Of a stretch of DNA of 64,000 bases, positions 10,026-19,046 are shown piece by piece. Both the position numbers and the translations under genes were made by a program. The DNA lies in assembly GCA_012843025.1 (NCBI GenBank), contig DURT01000016.1, positions 1 through 64,000 of the forward strand, written 5' to 3'. Origin of the DNA: Tissierellia bacterium (GTDB lineage Bacteria; Bacillota; Clostridia; Tissierellales; Sedimentibacteraceae). The stretch's first letter is position 1, and each line of letters opens with the position of its first letter. The notes below the pieces were generated by a model. The model was given only the letters and a program-made list of their open reading frames with translations. It had not been told where the DNA came from and did not search any database.

Positions 10026-10697
10026 ATGAATGAAAAACAGATGCAGTCCAATTATATTAAGATTGTGGGCAAAATAAACAGCAATTTAGAATACAGTCAC
10101 GAAGTATTTGGAGAAAAATTCTATGAGTTTTTTATAGAAGTGCCTAGATTAAGTGAAACTAAGGATATACTTCCTGTTATAATATCTGAAAGATTAATTC
10201 ATGATATAAATATGGACATTGGTAACTATATAGTTATTGAAGGACAATTCAGGTCCTATAACAGATATGAAAATTCCTACAACAAGCTCTTACTTCGGGT
10301 TTTCGCCCGGGATATATACGTTCCAGAAGAAAATCAAATTGATGAATTGATAAAACATCCAAATGAAGTATTTTTAGATGGTTTCCTATGTAAGGAAACA
10401 AAATTCAGAACAACTCCTTTTGGTAGGGAAATAACTGATATGCTTTTAGCTGTAAACCGTTCCTACAACAAGTCTGATTACATACCTTGCATTGCATGGG
10501 GGAGAAATGCAAGGTATTGTGAAAAATTAGAAGTAGGGGATAGAATTAAACTATGGGGTAGAGTACAAAGCAGAAACTACCAAAAGAAAAATGAAGATGA
10601 TGTTTATGAAACAAAGACTGCCTATGAAGTATCTATAACTAAACTTGAACATATTAAAGAAAACAATAGGAAAAAAAATGAAGAAGGAGAATCATAA
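10026..10697 (+). CDS. Single-stranded DNA-binding-like protein with two OB-fold domains
   Basis: Two OB/SSB-like segments (KIVGKINSNLEYSH...VIEGQFRSYN and VFLDGFLCKETKFRTTPFGREITDMLLAVNRSYNKSDYIPCIAWGRNARY). Confidence 0.72.
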   Translation: MNEKQMQSNYIKIVGKINSNLEYSHEVFGEKFYEFFIEVPRLSETKDILPVIISERLIHDINMDIGNYIVIEGQFRSYNRYENSYNKLLLRVFARDIYVPEENQIDELIKHPNEVFLDGFLCKETKFRTTPFGREITDMLLAVNRSYNKSDYIPCIAWGRNARYCEKLEVGDRIKLWGRVQSRNYQKKNEDDVYETKTAYEVSITKLEHIKENNRKKNEEGES

Positions 10698-10700
10698 CAT

Positions 10701-10723
10701 GGAAACCGAAAGGTTTCTTTTTT
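10701..10723 (+). terminator. Rho-independent terminator
   Basis: GAAACC-GAAA-GGTTTCTTTTTT. Confidence 0.85.
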
Positions 10724-10798
10724 ATATCCAAAATATTTACAATATTAAACCAAGGAATTCAATAAAAGCGTCAAAATAATTGACAAAGTTTATTACTA

Positions 10799-10881
10799 TA
10801 TTATAAATATAAAATTTATAATATGAAAATGTTATCATAAATCTAATCTTTAAGATGTTTACTAAAATTTTCATATTATAA
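10799..10881 (+). promoter_or_regulatory. Overlapping AT-rich inverted repeats upstream of a sigma-54 promoter (putative activator sites)
   Basis: TATTATAAAT-N5-ATTTATAATA (10799-10823), and TTATAATATGAAAAT (10816-10830) with its exact reverse complement ATTTTCATATTATAA (10867-10881). Confidence 0.5.
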
Positions 10882-10887
10882 TAATAT

Positions 10888-10903
10888 TGGCATTATTATT
10901 GCT
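10888..10903 (+). promoter_or_regulatory. Sigma-54 (-24/-12) promoter
   Basis: TGGCAT-TATTA-TTGCT. Confidence 0.88.
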
Positions 10904-11029
10904 TAATATATAGTAAAATTATAATTACAAACATACATAACATTTAGGAAGGGGTGGTGGTACAACTCATAGGAAGGATTTTTTTTAGACTAAATTAAAA
11001 ACATTATAGAAGAAAGAGAGGAGAGTATT

Positions 11030-12448
11030 ATGTCTGAAAAAATTAAAAAGAAGAATGAAACTAAGTTTAAAGGTGTAAACACATATGTTCTTTTATTCAC
11101 TTTATTAATCATAGTAGCTCTATTAACTTACATTATTCCGGCAGGCAAATTTGAGCTTTTTAAAGATCCTAATACCGGAAGAATGTTAACCGATCCTCAA
11201 TCGTATCATCGCGTAGATAAGAATCCTGCTTCATTTTTCGATATGTTTAGAGCCATACAAAGAGGTATGGTGGCTGGAGCAAATATAATATTTTTTATCT
11301 TTATTATTTCTGGTTCAGTACAGATAATAAACGCTACAGGCGCTATTAATGCTGGAATATTAAAGTTGACTGAAAAGTTTAAAGGTCGAGAAAAATATCT
11401 AATTCCAATTTTTATGGTAGTTTTCTCATTTACTGGTGCATTTTTAGGGTTTTCTGAGGAAAACTTAGTATTTATTCCATTGGCGGTTAGTTTATCTAGA
11501 TACTTAGGTTACGATGGAATAGTTGGGATTTGTATATCTTATTTAGCAACCCAAGTAGGTTTTCTCTCAGGATTAATGAATCCATTTAATGTAGGAGTAG
11601 CTCACGGAATAGCGGAACTTCCTATGTTTTCAGGGATTGGATTTAGGATTTTAATATATATAGTATACATGCTAGTAACTGCATGGTATGTTATGAGATA
11701 TGCGGAGAAGGTAAAGAAAAATCCAGAGTCAAGTTTAGTTAGCAATATAGTGTTTGATAATGAGAAATTTGTAGATTTATCAAATGTTGAAGCAGAATTA
11801 ACTACAAGACATAAAATTATATATTTTGGGTTCATAATTGCTGTTTTCGCTATACTATATGGTGCCTTTAATTATGGATGGTATGTAGCAGATATTTCAG
11901 CAGTATTCTTAATACTAGGTATAGGTGCTGGCTTAATTTGCAGGTTTAGTTTTACAAAAATTGCTGATGAATTCATTGCAGGAGCAAAAGGTATAGTGTT
12001 TGGTGCACTGATAGTTGGTTTTGCTAGGGCAATCTATATTATTATGGAAGAATCTTTCATTATGGACTCAATAATCAATTTCCTAGTAGGAGGAATTGGA
12101 ATATTCCCTGGTGCTACTGCAATAGTTGGTATATTCATTATTCAATGGTTTATAAATATATTGGTTCCTTCTGCTACAGGTCAAGCAGCTATATCAATGC
12201 CAATTTTTGTTCCTGTTGCAGACATGTTAAACATAACACGGCAAACTTCAGTTATAGCATTTCAACTTGGGGATGGTATAAACAATAGTATAATACCAAC
12301 TTCTTCTACCTTGCTTGCAGCATGTACGATGGCAGATGTACCTTACCATATATGGGTTAAATTCTTATGGAGGCTGACTTTAATTTGGAGTGTAATAGGT
12401 GCAGGATTATGTATATTGGCAAATGTAATTAATTTAGGACCTTTTTAA
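11030..12448 (+). CDS. YfcC-family (C4-dicarboxylate/basic amino acid type) transporter
   Basis: VLLFTLLIIVALLTYIIPAGKFE; ATQVGFLSGLMNPFNVGVAHGIAELPMFSGIGFR; FINILVPSATGQAAISMPIFVPVADML are characteristic of YfcC proteins. Confidence 0.88.
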   Translation: MSEKIKKKNETKFKGVNTYVLLFTLLIIVALLTYIIPAGKFELFKDPNTGRMLTDPQSYHRVDKNPASFFDMFRAIQRGMVAGANIIFFIFIISGSVQIINATGAINAGILKLTEKFKGREKYLIPIFMVVFSFTGAFLGFSEENLVFIPLAVSLSRYLGYDGIVGICISYLATQVGFLSGLMNPFNVGVAHGIAELPMFSGIGFRILIYIVYMLVTAWYVMRYAEKVKKNPESSLVSNIVFDNEKFVDLSNVEAELTTRHKIIYFGFIIAVFAILYGAFNYGWYVADISAVFLILGIGAGLICRFSFTKIADEFIAGAKGIVFGALIVGFARAIYIIMEESFIMDSIINFLVGGIGIFPGATAIVGIFIIQWFINILVPSATGQAAISMPIFVPVADMLNITRQTSVIAFQLGDGINNSIIPTSSTLLAACTMADVPYHIWVKFLWRLTLIWSVIGAGLCILANVINLGPF

Positions 12449-12478
12449 TAGTCCTACAATGTTCAATAGGAGTATATT

Positions 12479-14101
12479 ATGCTTGATTTGTTGATTAAAA
12501 ATGGTACTATAATCGATGGTACCGGGAAGAAGAGATATAATGCTGATATCGGAATAAAAGGTAATAAAATCTATAAAATAGAGAGTAAAATAGAAGATGT
12601 TCAGGCAAAAGAAATTTTAGATGCTAAGGGTCTTATAGTTTCACCAGGATTTATTGATATACATGGGCACTCAGATTTTACATTATTTACAAATAATAAA
12701 GGTGAAAGTAAAATAAGACAAGGTATTACGACCGAAGTTGTAGGAAACTGCGGATTTACTGCAGGTCCATATACTGAAGAACACTTTGATGATTTAATTC
12801 AATACTTAGCCAATACAATAGTATTAGATGACGAACAAAAGAAAAATTGGAAATGGAAAAGTCAAATTGATTTTATCCAAGACTTCTCAAAAAATGGGCT
12901 TTCGTTTAATGTTGTCCCACTAGTAGGGCATGGTACTATAAGAGTTGCAGTAATGGGATTTGACAAAAGGAAACCGACTAAGGTTGAATTAAATAAAATG
13001 ATTGATTTACTCGAAAATGAAATGGAAAACGGTTTATTTGGTTTATCAACAGGATTAGAATATGAACCAGGATCCTACTCTGAAACTGAAGAGTTAATAG
13101 AATTATGCAAGGTGGTAAAAAAATACGATGGTATTTATTCAACTCACTTGAAAAACGAGGGAAAAGACTTACTAAAATGTATTCAAAAGGCCATTGAAAT
13201 TGGAAGACAGTCGGGAGTTTCTGTAGAAATTTCACATTTAAAGGCTCAGTATAAAGCTAATTGGGGCAAAGCAAATAATGCACTAAGCATGATTGACAAA
13301 GCTAATATGGAAGGTCTTAACATTGGATTCGATGTATATCCCTACATAGCTTTTGGTAGCGGGTTGTTAGATTTAATGCCACCGTGGATTAAGGTTGATG
13401 GACCTAAAAAAATGATACAGTTATTGTTAGATAAAAGTATAAAAGAAGAAGTAATTAATGATATGCAATCGGAAAGCGATGAATGGGAAAATCCGATGCT
13501 AATTGAAGATTGGGATAAAACTATTAAGATAGCAATGCTAAAAACCGATAAGAATAAGAAATATGAAGGCTGTACAATTAGAGAAATTGCCGAAGATATG
13601 GGTGTAACTCCATTCGAAGCAGTAATAAAACTGATGATTGAAGAAGAAGCTTCAATAAAGTGTATTTATTTCGCAATGTGTGAGGATGATTTAGAAACAA
13701 TTATGAAACATCCAAATGCTAAATTCTGTACAGATGGTAGAGCTGTAGCTACTTATGGAGAGCTAAGTAAAGGCTCTGTACATCCCAGATACTATGGAAC
13801 TTATCCAAGAATAATGGGCTATTATGTAAGAGAAATAAATATTATTTCTTTAGAAGAAGCCATACAGAAATCCACATCTTTCCCTGCAAAAAAATTAAAA
13901 ATTAGGGATAGGGGAGAATTAAAAGAAGGTTACTATGCAGATATTACTATATTTGACCCTGATAGAATAATTGATAAAGCCACATTTGATAATCCTCATC
14001 AGTATCCTGTAGGAATTGAGTATGTACTTGTAAATGGTAAGATAGTAATTAATAAAGGTGAGCATACGGGAAACCTTCCGGGTACTGTAATAAAAAGATG
14101 A
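12479..14101 (+). CDS. N-acyl-D-amino-acid deacylase (D-aminoacylase), amidohydrolase superfamily
   Basis: MLDLLIKNGTIIDGTGKKRYNADIGIKG; VSPGFIDIHGHSDFTLF; GITTEVVGNCGFTAGP; STHLKNEG; SVEISHLKAQY. Confidence 0.9.
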   Translation: MLDLLIKNGTIIDGTGKKRYNADIGIKGNKIYKIESKIEDVQAKEILDAKGLIVSPGFIDIHGHSDFTLFTNNKGESKIRQGITTEVVGNCGFTAGPYTEEHFDDLIQYLANTIVLDDEQKKNWKWKSQIDFIQDFSKNGLSFNVVPLVGHGTIRVAVMGFDKRKPTKVELNKMIDLLENEMENGLFGLSTGLEYEPGSYSETEELIELCKVVKKYDGIYSTHLKNEGKDLLKCIQKAIEIGRQSGVSVEISHLKAQYKANWGKANNALSMIDKANMEGLNIGFDVYPYIAFGSGLLDLMPPWIKVDGPKKMIQLLLDKSIKEEVINDMQSESDEWENPMLIEDWDKTIKIAMLKTDKNKKYEGCTIREIAEDMGVTPFEAVIKLMIEEEASIKCIYFAMCEDDLETIMKHPNAKFCTDGRAVATYGELSKGSVHPRYYGTYPRIMGYYVREINIISLEEAIQKSTSFPAKKLKIRDRGELKEGYYADITIFDPDRIIDKATFDNPHQYPVGIEYVLVNGKIVINKGEHTGNLPGTVIKR

Positions 14102-14110
14102 GCAGAATCA

Positions 14111-14141
14111 TTAGAACTAGTAAACACTAGTTCTAATTTTT
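14111..14141 (+). terminator. Rho-independent terminator
   Basis: TTAGAACTAGT-aaac-ACTAGTTCTAATTTTT. Confidence 0.8.
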
Positions 14142-14196
14142 ATATGAAGTATGCCAAATTCATGTTATAATAGTAAAAAGATAATTGAGGTGTACT

Positions 14197-15786
14197 ATGC
14201 TAAATAATATAAACAGTAGTTATAACTTAGAGCTTTTGTCGAAGACAACTCAATTGATGAATAAATCCAAAAAATTCCAAACTACAGCGGAAATTATTTT
14301 TGATTTTATAAAAAACTTTATTGATTTTAATATGGTTGTAATTTATAAGATCAACGAGAAAGAAAATATTCTGGAAATCGTGTCTTGCCTGGGGTCCGAT
14401 GCGGAAAAGTTAAAGAAAAGAATGCCTTTTAAGATAGGGGAAGGCGCAGTTGGATTAGTAGCCAAAAACAAAAAGCCCTTGCTTATTAATGATGTTTTAG
14501 AGTATAAGGATATAAAAGTAAGGCAGTATACTGAGGAGGATCCAATTATAAGAACATTTTTAGCTGTGCCATTGGTGGTAGGGGATAAAGCAATCGGAAT
14601 TTTAAGCGTATCAAATTCCTTACCGGGACAGTATGATGATTATCATGTTCAAATGATTAACATAATTGCTTCACAAGGAGCAGTATTATTGGAACTGAAC
14701 AGTAATATTACGGAAGCTCAGAGGTTTTCGGATAAAATTTTAGACAATGTAAACAGTGGAATTATAGTATTAGACAATCAATGCAATATAATAAAATTAA
14801 ACAAATCTGCAGAAAACATTACTGGTTTTAAATATGATGAAATTTTAGGGAGTAATATTTTATCGAAACGTTTAACCTTGGATTGTAAGGAAGATTTTGT
14901 GCTTAGATGTTTTAATGAAGGGAAGATGTACTTTGAAGAGCCAGGATACATGATAAGAAAAGATGAAAATATTATTAGAATACGACTCAGCACTTCCTTA
15001 ATGTACGATGATGAAGGTAATATAAAAAGTTGTATTTGTATTTTTAGAGATAATACGGAAATAGAAAATCTTCAAAGTCGTATAGCCATGTCAGACAAAT
15101 TGGAAGCATTGGGAAGGCTGACAGCCGGTTTGGTTCATGAAATAAGAAATCCTCTCTTACCCATAAGAAATGCCAGTGAGTACCTACTTAATAAGTATGG
15201 TAATACAGATAACAATGATGAATTAAAAAGTCTTCTTAAAATAATTAGTGAAGAAAGTGAAAGGTTAAACAGGGTACTGGAAGGCTTTGTGAATATGGGG
15301 AAAAATAGCTTTTCATCAATGGGTAGTTGTGAATTAAAAGAAGTAATTGATGAAGTTATAGGATTACTTAACTATACTTTAAAGAAAAATAATATCAAAA
15401 TTATAGTAGATTTAGTAGAAAACGAAATTATATTGCCTTTTAATAAGGATAATTTAAAGCAAGTATTTATTAATTTGTTGCTAAACTCAATTGATGCAAT
15501 CAATATGAACGATACCGCAATGCAACGTGTAATTATTATCAATGCTACTTTAAACAACAGTAACATAATTATTTCCATTACAGATACAGGAAAAGGCATT
15601 CCAAAACAAGAATTAAACCAAATATTTGATCCCTTTTATTCTACAAAGAAAAACGGCTCAGGAATGGGGCTATATATTGCATTTAATATTGTTAAAAGCT
15701 CTGGAGGAGAAATTGATGTAGAAAGCAATACTGAAAAAGGTACCAAGATTACCTTGACCATTCCAAGGGAAGGGGGATGTGTATGA
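14197..15786 (+). CDS. Cytosolic sensor histidine kinase (GAF-PAS-HisKA-HATPase)
   Basis: GAF-like GEGAVGLVAKNKKPLLINDV; PAS ILDNVNSGIIVLDNQCNIIKLNKSAENITGF; H-box GLVHEIRNPLLPIRNASEYL; GSGMGLYIAFNIVKSSGGEI. No TM helix seen. ATG at 14197 with GAGG RBS. Confidence 0.92.
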   Translation: MLNNINSSYNLELLSKTTQLMNKSKKFQTTAEIIFDFIKNFIDFNMVVIYKINEKENILEIVSCLGSDAEKLKKRMPFKIGEGAVGLVAKNKKPLLINDVLEYKDIKVRQYTEEDPIIRTFLAVPLVVGDKAIGILSVSNSLPGQYDDYHVQMINIIASQGAVLLELNSNITEAQRFSDKILDNVNSGIIVLDNQCNIIKLNKSAENITGFKYDEILGSNILSKRLTLDCKEDFVLRCFNEGKMYFEEPGYMIRKDENIIRIRLSTSLMYDDEGNIKSCICIFRDNTEIENLQSRIAMSDKLEALGRLTAGLVHEIRNPLLPIRNASEYLLNKYGNTDNNDELKSLLKIISEESERLNRVLEGFVNMGKNSFSSMGSCELKEVIDEVIGLLNYTLKKNNIKIIVDLVENEIILPFNKDNLKQVFINLLLNSIDAINMNDTAMQRVIIINATLNNSNIIISITDTGKGIPKQELNQIFDPFYSTKKNGSGMGLYIAFNIVKSSGGEIDVESNTEKGTKITLTIPREGGCV

Positions 15787-17132
15787 AAATTAATATTTTA
15801 ATAGTTGATGATGAAAAATCTATAAGAGAAACTTTGAAAATTATTTTAGGTAATTTAAATTACAATGTTTTGACTGCTTGTGACGGTTTTGAAGCAATTA
15901 AAATTATAAAAAACAATATTATAGATATTATGATTACAGATTTGCGAATGCCGGGGATGGATGGAATTGAATTAATGGAAAAGGCATTGGAAATAGATCC
16001 TTCTATAGAAACTATATTTATATCTGCATATGCTGATATAAAAGCAGCTGTAAAAGCTGTTAAAATGGGGGCTTTTGACTATGTGGAAAAATCTTTCTCA
16101 ACCGATGAACTTATTTTTACAATAGAAAAAGCAATTGAACGGAGAACTTTAAAAGAAGAGAACAGAAGCTTGAGAAGGAGAATTGAAGGGAAGTATAACT
16201 ATGATGGTGTAATTGCCAAAAGTGAGGCCATGGGAAAAATAATTGATATGGTTAACAGGGTTGCAAAGAGTAAAGCAAATATTTTATTGACCGGGGAAAG
16301 TGGAGTAGGCAAAGACGTTATAGCTAATTTAATTCATAGGAAAAGCAATAGATCTCATAACAAGATAGTAGTAATAAACTGTGGCGCAATTCCTGAAAAT
16401 TTAATTGAAGCAGAATTATTTGGATATGAAAAGGGATCTTTTACCGGTGCAGAACGCACTAACAGGGGAAAGTTCGAACTTGCGGATAAAGGTACCTTAT
16501 TTTTGGATGAAATAGGTGAATTGCCTTTACATGCTCAAGTCAAGTTCTTAAGAGTTTTGCAGGAAAAGCAATTATATAGAATAGGTTCGGAAAAGAGTAT
16601 AGATGTTGATGTTAGGATAATAGCTGCTACAAACAAAAATTTAATAGATGAAGTTAATAAAGGGACCTTTAGAGAGGATTTATATTATAGGTTAAATGTT
16701 GTAAATATAGAAATACCGCCTTTGAGAGAAAGAAAGGAAGATATTCCTGTACTTGCAGAATATTTCTTGATGGAATTTTCAAAGGAATATAATAAAAAAG
16801 TTAAATATATTGAAGTGGAAGCTTTAAATTATTTAATGAATTATGATTGGAAAGGAAATGTCCGAGAGCTAAGAAATGTAATCGAACGTTCTGTATTGAT
16901 GGCTGATGAGAAGGATGAATTATTATTTAAAGAATATCTTCCTAAGGAGATAACTGGCTTAGATTCAATGGAGGAAATTGAAGATAAAAATGAAAAGACC
17001 TTGGCAGATTATGAAAAGTTAATAATTGAAAATACTTTAAGAAGGTATGGAGGAAATAAAACCAAGACTGCTGAAGTACTGGGCATAAAGAGGCAGACTT
17101 TGTATAATAAGCTCAAAGAATATAATATATAG
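15783..17132 (+). CDS. NtrC-family response regulator (REC-AAA+-Fis HTH)
   Basis: ILIVDDEKSIRETL; DIMITDLRMPGMDG; GESGVGKDVIANLIH; GYEKGSFTGAERTNRG (variant GSFTGA loop); YGGNKTKTAEVLGIKRQTLYNKL. Confidence 0.95.
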   Translation: MKINILIVDDEKSIRETLKIILGNLNYNVLTACDGFEAIKIIKNNIIDIMITDLRMPGMDGIELMEKALEIDPSIETIFISAYADIKAAVKAVKMGAFDYVEKSFSTDELIFTIEKAIERRTLKEENRSLRRRIEGKYNYDGVIAKSEAMGKIIDMVNRVAKSKANILLTGESGVGKDVIANLIHRKSNRSHNKIVVINCGAIPENLIEAELFGYEKGSFTGAERTNRGKFELADKGTLFLDEIGELPLHAQVKFLRVLQEKQLYRIGSEKSIDVDVRIIAATNKNLIDEVNKGTFREDLYYRLNVVNIEIPPLRERKEDIPVLAEYFLMEFSKEYNKKVKYIEVEALNYLMNYDWKGNVRELRNVIERSVLMADEKDELLFKEYLPKEITGLDSMEEIEDKNEKTLADYEKLIIENTLRRYGGNKTKTAEVLGIKRQTLYNKLKEYNI

Positions 17133-17151
17133 TTAAAGATAATTACATTTT

Positions 17152-17206
17152 CTATTAAATCGCTATTAATAGTTGTCAAAAAATTATACACTTATTCCTT
17201 AGGTGT
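17152..17206 (+). promoter_or_regulatory. Putative activator-binding palindromes upstream of a sigma-54 promoter
   Basis: CTATTAA-N7-TTAATAG (17152-17172) and ACACTTA-N5-TAGGTGT (17188-17206, one mismatch). Confidence 0.4.
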
Positions 17207-17241
17207 TTATAAAGGCATTCATTCTCCACCCTTTAATGTAT

Positions 17242-17257
17242 TGGCACAGTAATTGCT
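17242..17257 (+). promoter_or_regulatory. Sigma-54 (-24/-12) promoter
   Basis: TGGCAC-AGTAA-TTGCT, exact consensus. Confidence 0.92.
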
Positions 17258-17294
17258 ATATTGTTATTGTAGAAAACAATACAGGAGGATGTAA

Positions 17295-18665
17295 ATGGGC
17301 AAAAAAGAGCTAAAAATACTTTGTCCTAATGGACATTTGGGTTTTTCACCTACAAAAGAAGAAAGTTTTTGGATTGGGGCAAAAACTAAACCAGATTATT
17401 ATTGCAGTGATTCAGGAAGCGATGATATTGGGCCGGCGCCCCTTGGAGAAGATAAATGTGCCAGTTTGTATGTTTGGCAAAAGCATGATTTAGAATTAAT
17501 GTTATTGGCATCCCGGGAACAAAATGTTCCAATGATTATAGGTTCTGCTGGAGATACAGGAACTAACAGCAGGGTAGATATGTACGTACAAATAATTAAA
17601 GATTTAGCAAAAGAGCATAATTTACCGAAATTTAAATTAGCATATTTTTATTCTGAAGTTGATAAAGAATATTTAAGAAATAAAATGAAGAAAGGCATTA
17701 TAATTGAAGGTTTGGATTCAAGACCGAGTTTAACTATGGAGGAATTAGAAAGTACGAAGCGGATAGTAGCTGTTGCTGGAGTTCACCCATACATAAAAGC
17801 ATTGGAAATGGGTGCTGATGTAATTATAGGAGGTCGGTCTTCAGATGTGGCAATTTTTGCTGCACCGGCCATTTATGAAGGATTTCCGGAAAATGTATCC
17901 TATTATGCGGGAAAGGTATTAGAATGCGCTTCATTCTGTGCAGAACCATATGGAGCAAAAGAAAGCGTGATTGGCACCATAACAAAAGATGATGTTAAGG
18001 TAACGGCAATGGCTCCATGGCAAAGGTGTACTGTGGCTTCTGTTGCAGGTCATGCCATGTATGAAAGATCCAATCCATATTATGAATATTTTGCTGGTGG
18101 AATGCTTGATATGTCAGAATGTGTTTATGAACAATACGATGAAAAAACAACAAGAATTACTAATCCTAAATTTGTTCCAGTTGAAGGCAAGATAAAGGTT
18201 AAATTGGAAGGTTCTGCAAAGGTCGGTGAAATGTATATTGGAATTGCAGGAATCAGAGATCCATATACCATAAAGCATATTGATAAAGTAATTGAATTGG
18301 CGAGAGAAAATGTAAGAGAGCGTTTCGGGGAAGAAGGCTACCAATTACACTACAGAATTTATGGTAAAAATGGTGTTATGGGTGATTTAGAACCAGTTAA
18401 AGAAATTAAGTCCCATGAACTATGCGTTATTGTTCAAGGAATTGCTCCTTCGGCAGAAATGGCGGAAGAAGTTGCAATGACAGGACTGAGACAGATATTT
18501 TATGCAAGATTGCCTGAAGTTAAGGGTACTGCCGGGACAGCTGCTTTCCTAGTAGATGAGGTTTTACGTGCTACTCCTGCCTACAGATGGTCAATAAACC
18601 ATACAGTAGAAGTGGATGACCCCTTAGAATTATTTGATGTAAAGCTTGTAGAAATAGGAGGATAG
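17295..18665 (+). CDS. Acyclic terpene utilisation AtuA-family protein (DUF1446)
   Basis: MIIGSAGDTGTNSRVDMYVQIIKDLAKEH; GADVIIGGRSSDVAIFAAPA; VQGIAPSAEMAEEVAMTGLRQIFYARLPEVKGTAGTAAFLVDEVLRATPAYRWSINHT resemble the AtuA/DUF1446 family. Confidence 0.82.
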   Translation: MGKKELKILCPNGHLGFSPTKEESFWIGAKTKPDYYCSDSGSDDIGPAPLGEDKCASLYVWQKHDLELMLLASREQNVPMIIGSAGDTGTNSRVDMYVQIIKDLAKEHNLPKFKLAYFYSEVDKEYLRNKMKKGIIIEGLDSRPSLTMEELESTKRIVAVAGVHPYIKALEMGADVIIGGRSSDVAIFAAPAIYEGFPENVSYYAGKVLECASFCAEPYGAKESVIGTITKDDVKVTAMAPWQRCTVASVAGHAMYERSNPYYEYFAGGMLDMSECVYEQYDEKTTRITNPKFVPVEGKIKVKLEGSAKVGEMYIGIAGIRDPYTIKHIDKVIELARENVRERFGEEGYQLHYRIYGKNGVMGDLEPVKEIKSHELCVIVQGIAPSAEMAEEVAMTGLRQIFYARLPEVKGTAGTAAFLVDEVLRATPAYRWSINHTVEVDDPLELFDVKLVEIGG

Positions 18666-18672
18666 GTGTATA

Positions 18673-19008
18673 ATGAAAACAATAAAATTAATTGATTTAG
18701 CAAAAACTATAAGAAGTAAAAATGCTGGAACAGACCGTATAACTTTTGATATAATATTTGATGACAAAGAAAAATATGAATTAGTAAAAAACAGTAAAGT
18801 TATAAATAAGAATTTTATAGCTGACCTTTACAATATAGATATTGACAGGATTACTGATTTTGTAGAATTCGATCCTGGATATGCAATAAAATTTACCATA
18901 AACAGACTAAAGCCCAGCGGTAGCCCTGGGGAAGGAGATATATTTGGCTGCCAGCAGTATCCACCCTTGCTTGATATAGAAATTCCTGTATATATGCCGC
19001 AACATTAG
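18673..19008 (+). CDS. DUF4387 domain protein (AtuA-associated)
   Basis: LIDLAKTIRSKNAGTDRITFDIIFDDKEKYELVK...RPSGSPGEGDIFGCQQYPPLL-like C-terminus; directly downstream of the AtuA-like gene. Confidence 0.75.
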   Translation: MKTIKLIDLAKTIRSKNAGTDRITFDIIFDDKEKYELVKNSKVINKNFIADLYNIDIDRITDFVEFDPGYAIKFTINRLKPSGSPGEGDIFGCQQYPPLLDIEIPVYMPQH

Positions 19009-19046
19009 TTGCGGCAATATTGGTAGAACATATTAACGGAGCAATT

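Noticed and set aside
10940-10980. GGGGTGGTGGTACAACTC, resembling the T-box AGGGTGGTACCGCG signature
   Set aside because: Lacks the CCGCG half, no specifier-loop architecture and no convincing terminator; it lies in a short leader after a sigma-54 promoter.
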